Position numbers and translations under genes: made by a program. From Asticcacaulis sp. EMRT-3 (GTDB taxonomy: Bacteria; Pseudomonadota; Alphaproteobacteria; Caulobacterales; Caulobacteraceae), in contig NZ_JASERT010000001.1 in assembly GCF_030027245.1 (NCBI RefSeq), forward strand, positions 455,001-519,000: a DNA stretch of 64,000 bases. The letters are read 5' to 3'. Shown in pieces: positions 58,043 to 64,000 of the stretch. The notes under the pieces are model-generated. The model made no database searches, was not told the origin of the DNA, and saw only the letters and a program-made list of their open reading frames with translations. Position 1 is the first letter of the stretch; each line of letters begins with the position of its first letter.

Positions 58043-58891
58043 ATGTCGCAGGCGCGTATTCTGGTTTTCGGCAATGAAAAGGGCGGTGCGGGCAAGTCCA
58101 CCGTGGCCATGCACGTGGCGGTGCATCTGCTGCATCAGGGCAAGCGCGTGGCCTTTATTGACCTCGATCTGCGTCAGCGTTCGCTGGCCCGCTTCTTTTC
58201 CAACCGCGCCAGATGGGCGGCGGCCAATGAAAAGACTCTGTTGCAGGCGTTTGAACCCTTTCTGGCCGACAAGCCGGCCAGCCTGCTCACCGCGCCGGAA
58301 AATGAGGCGAAGGCGGCGTTTGACCGCGCGCTTGATCAGGCGCTGGATGCAGCCGATTATGTAATCATCGATACGCCGGGCGGCGATCATGCCCTGTCGC
58401 GCCGCGCCCACGCCGTGGCCCACCTGATCATTACGCCGATGAATGACAGCTTCATCGATTTCGACCTGCTGGGCGAGGTCGATCCGGTGACGCTTGAGGT
58501 CAAGCGTCCGTCCATCTATGCGGAAACCGTGTGGAATTCGCGCAAAACACGCGCCGCCTGGGATGGTAAGTCGATCGGCTGGATCGTGCTGCGCAACCGT
58601 CTGGCCCAGCTTGAGGCGCGCAACCGCCGTCGGGTGGATGAGCGGGTGACGGCGCTGGGCAAGCGGGTCGGGTTTGAGGTTCTGGCGGGCCTGCGCGACC
58701 GGGTGATTTATCGTGAGTTGTTTCCGTTCGGCCTGACTGTGGCCGATCTTTCGGAGGACATCAATCCGGTGGCCATGTCGCTCAGCCATGTGTCGGCGCG
58801 GCAGGAATTGCGCGCCCTGATGGCCTCGCTGGGGCTGGAGGCCGGAAGCGATACCCAGGCCGAGCCTGAATTTGAAACGGCGGAGACGTAA
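58043..58891 (+). CDS. mipZ: MipZ, division-site positioning ATPase
   Basis: 282-residue ParA/MinD-like ATPase that forms a gradient from the poles and keeps FtsZ from assembling away from midcell. Deviant Walker A is KGGAGKST (residues 13-20), then FIDLDLRQRSLARFF, IDTPGGDHALSRRAH, TPMNDSFIDFDLLGEVDPVT and RDRVIYRELFPFGLTVADLS, all close to Caulobacter MipZ. GGAG lies before the ATG. A DnaJ-domain protein follows in five bases. Confidence 0.96.
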   Translation: MSQARILVFGNEKGGAGKSTVAMHVAVHLLHQGKRVAFIDLDLRQRSLARFFSNRARWAAANEKTLLQAFEPFLADKPASLLTAPENEAKAAFDRALDQALDAADYVIIDTPGGDHALSRRAHAVAHLIITPMNDSFIDFDLLGEVDPVTLEVKRPSIYAETVWNSRKTRAAWDGKSIGWIVLRNRLAQLEARNRRRVDERVTALGKRVGFEVLAGLRDRVIYRELFPFGLTVADLSEDINPVAMSLSHVSARQELRALMASLGLEAGSDTQAEPEFETAET

Positions 58892-58896
58892 AATCT

Positions 58897-59358
58897 ATGT
58901 GGCTGGCCCTGATCGCGGTGGCGTTTCTGATCTTTGTCTATATCGGGCGGCAGGCCCGCCTTGGCCGCCTGAAACCTGCGCCGTGGATCAGGCAGTTCCG
59001 CGCCGTGCGCAGCGTCATCGGCGTCGGCTTAAGCGTGTTCGGTATCACGCTTCTGGTGCGCGGCCTGTTGTGGGAAGGCGTGATCGCCATACTGATCGGC
59101 ATGGGCATGATGGGCACAGTGCGCTTTCAGGCGGCGTTTCGCAGGCCGCAAGGCCCGCCCGTGGCCGCCGCCTACAGTCAGGACGAAATCCGTGCCTATG
59201 CCGTGCTCGACCTGGCGGTGGGGGCAGATCGCAAGGCGATACGCGAGGCGTGGAAGCGCAAGATGAAGACGGCGCATCCCGATCAGGGCGGCTCCGGCGA
59301 ACGCGCTCAGGCGCTCAATGCGGCGCGCGACATCCTGCTCCGGCGCAGAGGCGTGTGA
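58897..59358 (+). CDS. Membrane-anchored DnaJ-domain protein
   Basis: 153 residues. N-terminal helices (about 3-18 and 40-72) anchor it; the C-terminal J domain has LDLAVGADRKAIREAWKRKM, the HPD motif in KTAHPDQGGS, and NAARDILLRRR. It could recruit DnaK to the membrane. It starts five bases after mipZ, so it is co-transcribed. Confidence 0.9.
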   Translation: MWLALIAVAFLIFVYIGRQARLGRLKPAPWIRQFRAVRSVIGVGLSVFGITLLVRGLLWEGVIAILIGMGMMGTVRFQAAFRRPQGPPVAAAYSQDEIRAYAVLDLAVGADRKAIREAWKRKMKTAHPDQGGSGERAQALNAARDILLRRRGV

Positions 59359-59402
59359 CATTGGCGGAGGGGGGGGCTTTAAGGCCGCTAAATACCGGTT
59401 CG

Positions 59403-60941
59403 TTATGCGTCCGGCTTGATGACCATGCAGTCGAGATGCTTGGCGCTCATGCTCTTGCAGGCTCCTTGCGCCTCTTCCTTGGTGAGGGCGGCGAAGCGCG
59501 TACGATACCAGCCCGCATCGGATTTGGTGACCTGTGAACGGCCCTCGGCCAGGGCGTCGTCGAAGCGGTGCTGAATCTTCTTCACCCAGTCGGCGGCCAG
59601 TTCCTTGTCGCGGAAAGCGCCGACCTGAATCGACCAGACGGCGTCACGCTTCTTCTTACGGCTTTTCGACGCCTTGCTGTCGGCGGCGGCGAGGCGCGTA
59701 TGCACACGAATCTTTTCAGCGGTTCTGGTAACCGGCGCGGGGGTGGCCTTCTGAACCGGAGCGGGCGTCAGATCGGCTGCCTTGGGCGTTTGATTAAGCG
59801 CGGCCACCACGTCCGGGGCCTTGATGACGGCGCTGGCTTTTTCGACATCGCTATCGGTGGCATTGGCCTGTTCGCTACCCTCAAGCGTAGCGCGTAACTG
59901 CTGGTCGCTCAAAGGCTTGCTGTTGGCGGCCAGCACCGTATAGGGCACGGGGCCTTGCGGCATGACCTGATAGGGCGTGGTGGACGATGGCATGATGCCC
60001 GTATCGAAGGCCTTGGTGAATTCGTTCTGCGCCACGGTGATGACTTCGCCGTGGTCGCGGCGGTTTTCGACATCAAAGCCGATATTCAGCAGTTCGGTGG
60101 CGTGTTCGCGGCGCTGTCGGCTATTGGTAGCGCCCAGCATGACGGCGATCAGACGGTGACCGTACTTGACCTGCGACACGACAATGGTTTCGCCGGCGGC
60201 ATTGGTGAAGCCGGTCTTCATGCCATCGACGCCCGGCATACCGTGCAGCGGATTGTGGTTGTAATAGGTGCGGCCGCGAAAGGTGACACTGGGCAGGTTG
60301 AAATAGCCGTAATATTGCGGGTAATCGCGCATCACCGCGCGCGCCAGAATGGCCAGGTCGCGCGCCGAGGTCACCTGACGCGAATCGGGCAGGCCGTTGG
60401 CATTGACGAAGCGTGTTTCGGTCATGCCCAGTTCCTGCGCCTTGATCGTCATCATGGCGGCGAAGCGTTCCTCGGTGCCGCCCACCTTTTCGGCCAGCGC
60501 CACGGCCATGTCATTGGCCGAATAGGTCGAGGCCAGGCGCATGGCCGTATCGACATCGATCGTGTCGCCCGCCTTCATATAGACCTTGACCGGCGCCTGC
60601 GAAGCGGCGTGCTGGCTGATGGTGATCTGGTCGGTGGGCTTGATCTGGCCGTGGGCCAGGGCGTCGAACACCATATAGAGGGTCATGATCTTGGTCAGCG
60701 AGGCCGGATAACGCTCGGCGTCGGCGCGCATTCCGTACAGCACTTCACCGGTCTGGGCATCGACCACGATACCGGCATATTTGGCATTGTCGGTCAGATC
60801 CTGCGCGACGGCGGCGTTAGGGATCAGGGTGGGCAGGGCCATCATCACCGCCGTTGTCAGCAGCAAAGCCTTGCCGCCGCGCGCACCTGAAAGTGTTGCC
60901 ATCCGCCGGAATGAAATAATTGCCTGCCCGATCCTGCCCAT
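59403..60941 (-). CDS. D-alanyl-D-alanine carboxypeptidase with SPOR domain
   Basis: 512 residues, PBP5-type enzyme trimming cell-wall pentapeptides in the periplasm. Export signal to about residue 47 (AVAQ). Active-site motifs are SLTK (S81, K84), SAN (141-143) and KTG (242-244). A linker rich in Thr/Ala/Pro is followed by a SPOR domain (about 435-512, WSIQVGAFRDKELAADWVKK), which targets septal glycan. AAGGA lies before ATG at 60941. It is convergent with the DnaJ-domain gene. Confidence 0.95.
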   Translation of the reverse strand: MGRIGQAIISFRRMATLSGARGGKALLLTTAVMMALPTLIPNAAVAQDLTDNAKYAGIVVDAQTGEVLYGMRADAERYPASLTKIMTLYMVFDALAHGQIKPTDQITISQHAASQAPVKVYMKAGDTIDVDTAMRLASTYSANDMAVALAEKVGGTEERFAAMMTIKAQELGMTETRFVNANGLPDSRQVTSARDLAILARAVMRDYPQYYGYFNLPSVTFRGRTYYNHNPLHGMPGVDGMKTGFTNAAGETIVVSQVKYGHRLIAVMLGATNSRQRREHATELLNIGFDVENRRDHGEVITVAQNEFTKAFDTGIMPSSTTPYQVMPQGPVPYTVLAANSKPLSDQQLRATLEGSEQANATDSDVEKASAVIKAPDVVAALNQTPKAADLTPAPVQKATPAPVTRTAEKIRVHTRLAAADSKASKSRKKKRDAVWSIQVGAFRDKELAADWVKKIQHRFDDALAEGRSQVTKSDAGWYRTRFAALTKEEAQGACKSMSAKHLDCMVIKPDA

Positions 60942-61280
60942 CAAAGCTGTCCTTAAAACTCTTTTACAACGCTAACCTTCGCCTCGGCGGGCAGAATAAG
61001 GAAGCAATGTGTTCCTATTATGCGCCGCAGCCAGCAACCCGAACCACAAGTGTGTTACGGCATTTCCTTAAGCAAGTTTTAAGGACACCGTTTCGTGACC
61101 GGGAAATCCCGCCTTGCGACTGCCCGGATCACATCAGGGGCCCTGACACTGGATCAGGACAAGCCCGATGCGACAAGCGCAGACAACCACTGTCTGCACG
61201 GCTTGACTAAAAATCTCCCATGTGGCGGGAAATGTCGCATCACGATTGCGTTAATTGCGTTGTGCAGCGCAACATAATCC
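60942..61280. other. Intergenic region upstream of phasin promoter
   Basis: About 340 bp without a gene between divergent transcripts. GCAGACAACCACTGTCTGC (61179-61197) is a near-perfect palindrome. Nothing else recognised. Confidence 0.45.
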
Positions 61281-61309
61281 TTGACCTGTTATCGCGCCTG
61301 CGATATAAC
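61281..61309 (+). promoter_or_regulatory. Strong sigma-70-like promoter of the phasin gene
   Basis: TTGACC (61281-61286) and TATAAC (61304-61309) with exactly 17 bp between, about 95 bp before the phasin start. Confidence 0.75.
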
Positions 61310-61404
61310 ACTGTTCATCCGGGCAGGACGTCCGGGTTTCCGGCGCTTAAAACGGCGTCTCAACTCGGGTCAGTCCCAACTTAATCCCTTATAGGAGTTC
61401 TCTC

Positions 61405-61842
61405 ATGGTAGAAGCTGCTGAAACCATCAAGTCGACTGTCGAAAAAATGTCGGTCGCCGGCAACCAGGCCTTCAAGGACTCGGTTGAAAAGACCCTCGGC
61501 GCGCTCAATGAAGCCAGCGCCCTGTCAAAAAGCAATGTCGAAGCTGTCGTCGAAAGCATGACCGCCGCCACCAAGGGCGCGGAAACCGTCGGGGCTCAGG
61601 CCCTGGCCTATTCGAAGAAGAGCTGGGACGACGCCGTGGCCGCCGCCAAGACCTTGTCCGGTGCCAAGAGCGCTCAGGAAGTCATCGAGCTGCAATCGAA
61701 ATTCGCCAAGTCTTCGATGGAAGCCTATGTGGCCGAAATGAATGCGATCAGCCAGACCCTGTCGGCCTCGTTCAAAGACACCTTCAAGCCGATCAATGCC
61801 CGCATGACCGCGGCCGTCGAGAAGTTCCAAAGCTACCGTTAA
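61405..61842 (+). CDS. Phasin-family protein
   Basis: 145 residues, helical and Ala/Ser/Lys-rich. The phasin-2 pattern is seen in NQAFKDSVEKTLGALNEASA, SKSNVEAVVESMTAATKGAE and SKFAKSSMEAYVAEMNAISQ. It coats polyhydroxyalkanoate granules. AGGAG lies before the ATG; a promoter and terminator flank it, so it is a single-gene unit. Confidence 0.92.
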   Translation: MVEAAETIKSTVEKMSVAGNQAFKDSVEKTLGALNEASALSKSNVEAVVESMTAATKGAETVGAQALAYSKKSWDDAVAAAKTLSGAKSAQEVIELQSKFAKSSMEAYVAEMNAISQTLSASFKDTFKPINARMTAAVEKFQSYR

Positions 61843-61864
61843 GCTTTATAGCTGACCAGTTTTG

Positions 61865-61896
61865 AAGCCCCGTGCGGTAACGCGCGGGGCTTTTTC
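61865..61896 (+). terminator. Terminator after phasin gene
   Basis: AAGCCCCGTGCG and CGCGCGGGGCTT around a GTAA loop, followed by TTTTT. Confidence 0.92.
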
Positions 61897-62076
61897 GTGT
61901 GCTTTATTACACCGGAAAAGAATCTGTGATCGGGTGTGAACGACAAACTGCATTTAACCTCTTAACAGGGAAGCGGTTTGGACTATCTTGTCTTTTACCG
62001 ACTCCGACATATCTATGTAGGACGGCGGCAGGGCGGTAAGGCCAGCCCAAACCGGAAGCGATTAAAGAGGTTGATT

Positions 62077-62439
62077 TTGCGTAAGGACGGATACAAGCGC
62101 GCCATTACGGCAGCGGAAAAGGGCCTGACGGGCACGCGCCCGGCTGGTGCGCCGCTGGTGGTGGTGGATACCAAGCCCAAGCCGCAGAAACCATCGCTTT
62201 ATCGCGTACTGATTCTCAATGACGACTACACGCCGATGGAATTCGTCGTTTATGTGCTGGAGCGCTTTTTCAACAAATCGCGCGAAGAGGCCACGCTGAT
62301 TATGCTGCATGTCCACCAAACCGGTGTGGGGGTATGCGGCGTATATACGTATGAGGTGGCGGAAACGAAGGTGGCGCATGTGGTCGATATGGCCCGGCGT
62401 CATCAGCATCCGCTGCAATGTACGATGGAGAAGGAATAG
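62077..62439 (+). CDS. clpS: ClpS, ClpAP adaptor for N-end rule substrates
   Basis: About 120 residues. It binds N-terminal destabilising residues and hands them to ClpA. Core: [60 protein letters not shown], ending [11 protein letters not shown]. No ATG fits; TTG at 62077 with AGAGG six bases upstream is the best choice, while TTG at 61978 would add 33 residues without family support. Its 3' end is repeated downstream. clpA follows. Confidence 0.93.
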   Translation: MRKDGYKRAITAAEKGLTGTRPAGAPLVVVDTKPKPQKPSLYRVLILNDDYTPMEFVVYVLERFFNKSREEATLIMLHVHQTGVGVCGVYTYEVAETKVAHVVDMARRHQHPLQCTMEKE

Positions 62440-62610
62440 TTGGTCTGATGACGACGATCTTAAGGCAAGAATGTCGGCATCAGCATCCGCTGCAATGTAC
62501 GATGGAGAAGGAATAGTTGGTCTGATGACGACGATCTTAAGGCAAGACTGGCTTTAGGCAAGAATGGCGTCATCAGCATCCGCTGCAATGTAAGATGGAG
62601 AAGGAATAGG
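62401..62610. repeat. Threefold tandem repeat of the clpS 3' end
   Basis: CATCAGCATCCGCTGCAATG occurs at 62401, 62478 and 62571. Copy 1 (77 bp) includes the clpS stop and 38 bp beyond it. Copy 2 (93 bp) matches copy 1 for about 71 bp and then has an inner duplication of AGGCAAGA. Copy 3 ends after GGAATAGG and has one change. Each copy still spells the last clpS codons and stop. The gap before clpA is lengthened by this. Confidence 0.95.
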
Positions 62611-62780
62611 AGGGCGCGGACAAAAAGCAGACGACCAGGCCCGGTGCGCGGTTCAGATCGCGTTCAGGTCAGTATGGTAAATTCGTCTAAACCTTAAATT
62701 TAGAGGTTTGGTCGCAAGATTTTCAAGAGTGCCGCTTTTCCCCAAAAGCGTTTTGAGTTTTCAGGTTTCAGGAGGTCGTC
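62611..62780. other. Leader of clpA
   Basis: 170 bp between repeat copy 3 and clpA. AT-rich text (CCTTAAATTTAGAGG, 62691-62705) may be part of a promoter. AGGAGG at 62770-62775 is a perfect ribosome binding site. Confidence 0.5.
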
Positions 62781-64000
62781 ATGCCGTCATTTTCCAGCGC
62801 TTTAGAGGAAACCCTGCACCGCGCCGTCGGGCACGCCAATGGGCACCACCACGAATATGCGACGCTTGAGCACCTGCTGCTGGCGCTGATCGACGATGTC
62901 GATGCCGCCGCCGTCATGAGCGCCTGCAATGTCGATCTGGCCAAGCTGCGCACCGCGCTTGACGCCTATATCGAAACCGACCTGAAATCCCTGGTCGAGC
63001 CCAGTTCGGAGGAGGCCAAGCCCACGGCGGGTTTCCAGCGCGTGATCCAGCGCGCCGTCATCCATGTCCAGTCGTCCGGGCGCGACGAGGTGACCGGTGC
63101 CAATGTGCTGGTGGCCATCTTCTCCGAGCGCGAATCGCACGCCGCCTTCTTCTTGCAGGAGCAGGAGATGACGCGCTACGACGCAGTCAACTATATCGCC
63201 CACGGCATTGCCAAGAAGCCGGGTGCTTCGGAACCGCGCGTCGTGCGCGGCGGCAATGAGGACGGCGCACAGAGCGACGACAAGGCCAAGAGCGGTTCTA
63301 CCGATGCGCTGGCCGCCTATTGCGTCGATCTCAACGAAAAGTCACGCCACGGCAAGGTCGATCCGCTGATCGGGCGTTCGGCTGAGGTGGAACGCTGTAT
63401 CCAGATCCTGTGCCGCCGCACCAAGAATAATCCGCTGCTGGTCGGCGATCCGGGCGTCGGCAAGACGGCCATCGCCGAAGGTCTGGCCAAGAAGATCGTT
63501 GATGGCGATGTGCCGGAAGTTCTGGCCGGGGCCACCATCTATTCACTCGATATGGGTACGCTGCTGGCCGGCACCCGCTATCGCGGCGATTTCGAGGAGC
63601 GCGTCAAGCAGGTGGTCAAGGAACTGGAGGCGCATCCCAATGCCGTCCTGTTCATCGACGAAATCCATACGGTGATCGGCGCGGGCGCGACCTCTGGCGG
63701 CGCGATGGATGCTTCCAACCTGCTCAAGCCCGCTTTGGCTGCCGGTTCGCTGCGCTGCATGGGTTCGACCACCTATAAGGAATATCGCCAGCACTTCGAG
63801 AAGGATCGGGCGCTTGTCCGCCGCTTCCAGAAGATCGACGTCAACGAGCCGACGCTCGACGACACGATCAAGATTCTGAAAGGCCTCAAGCCCTATTACG
63901 AGACCTTCCACCATCTGAAATATACCGACGCCGCCATCAAGACGGCGGTGGAGCTGTCGGCGCGCTATATCACCGACCGCAAGCTGCCCGACAAGGCGAT
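62781..64000 (+). CDS. clpA: ClpA, ATPase subunit of ClpAP (partial, runs off window)
   Basis: First 406 codons of the AAA+ unfoldase that feeds ClpP. The start is [20 protein letters not shown], with the Clp N-domain ([18 protein letters not shown]) where ClpS docks. The first ATPase module shows [20 protein letters not shown], Walker [10 protein letters not shown] near residue 222, Walker [13 protein letters not shown] near 290 and [18 protein letters not shown]. No stop before the right edge. ATG at 62781 follows a perfect AGGAGG by five bases. Located 341 bp after clpS in the usual order. Confidence 0.97.
   Translation, partial: MPSFSSALEETLHRAVGHANGHHHEYATLEHLLLALIDDVDAAAVMSACNVDLAKLRTALDAYIETDLKSLVEPSSEEAKPTAGFQRVIQRAVIHVQSSGRDEVTGANVLVAIFSERESHAAFFLQEQEMTRYDAVNYIAHGIAKKPGASEPRVVRGGNEDGAQSDDKAKSGSTDALAAYCVDLNEKSRHGKVDPLIGRSAEVERCIQILCRRTKNNPLLVGDPGVGKTAIAEGLAKKIVDGDVPEVLAGATIYSLDMGTLLAGTRYRGDFEERVKQVVKELEAHPNAVLFIDEIHTVIGAGATSGGAMDASNLLKPALAAGSLRCMGSTTYKEYRQHFEKDRALVRRFQKIDVNEPTLDDTIKILKGLKPYYETFHHLKYTDAAIKTAVELSARYITDRKLPDKA

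Overview
The window most likely comes from a member of the Caulobacteraceae (Alphaproteobacteria), with Asticcacaulis the best guess. The evidence is an intact mipZ gene (the division-site ATPase typical of Caulobacter relatives), the order radC-map and clpS-clpA, a 23S rRNA with an alphaproteobacterial helix-9 insertion, GC-rich codon use throughout, and a large secreted xylan-degradation set as found in Asticcacaulis. The genus is an inference. The chromosome looks ordinary: there is no phage, plasmid origin or CRISPR array.

Layout. 1-3476: end of an rRNA operon (23S with an intervening sequence, 5S, initiator tRNA-Met). 3501-6922: a wrecked trehalose-phosphate synthase gene (otsA) carrying a complete IS66 element with a perfect 8-bp target duplication, and a separate 147-bp palindromic mini-element inserted in frame with a 3-bp duplication. 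7041-11741: catalase, a PhnA-type protein, a GNAT acetyltransferase, a translationally coupled membrane-protein/XRE-regulator pair with two matching operators, a NagX/HGSNAT-like membrane protein and a rhodanese. 11903-23607: a plant hemicellulose locus (GH74 xyloglucanase, a jelly-roll secreted protein, GH10 xylanase, GH3 glycosidase, SGNH esterase, GH115 alpha-glucuronidase, mannonate dehydratase). Together these would strip and cut glucuronoxylan and xyloglucan outside the cytoplasm and feed the released uronic acid towards KDG. 23647-29653: DUF3422 protein, methyltransferase, regulators, small proteins, a glutaredoxin-MauE fusion facing a MerR regulator across a mer-like operator, and a DUF559 endonuclease-like gene bracketed by palindromic repeats. 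29755-33294: thiC under a TPP riboswitch, divergent from a CytX-type transporter. 34018-42988: TonB-dependent receptor, PhoH, gamma-carbonic anhydrase, DUF1593 protein, cold-shock protein, MarR-GNAT fusion, RibD-C reductase. 43000-44040: an AT-rich orphan patch. 44142-49797: rnhA-ispH, a secreted protein, argS, a NYN-domain protein. 49872-54675: tandem glycine riboswitch and gcvT-gcvH-gcvPA-gcvPB. 54754-60941: two related small membrane proteins, radC, map, mipZ, a DnaJ-domain protein, a PBP5-type carboxypeptidase with SPOR domain. 61281-64000: phasin with a clear promoter, clpS with a triplicated 3' end, and the first third or more of clpA, cut by the window edge.

The strongest unusual observations are the layered mobile elements in otsA, the TPP riboswitch whose facultative stem is built from a dispersed palindrome, the repeated clpS tail, the DUF559 gene between palindrome clusters, and the MerR/glutaredoxin-MauE pair in which one metal-binding cysteine of MerR is missing although the operator is almost mer-like. 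Start sites were chosen from ribosome binding sites and family lengths by eye. No database search was possible.
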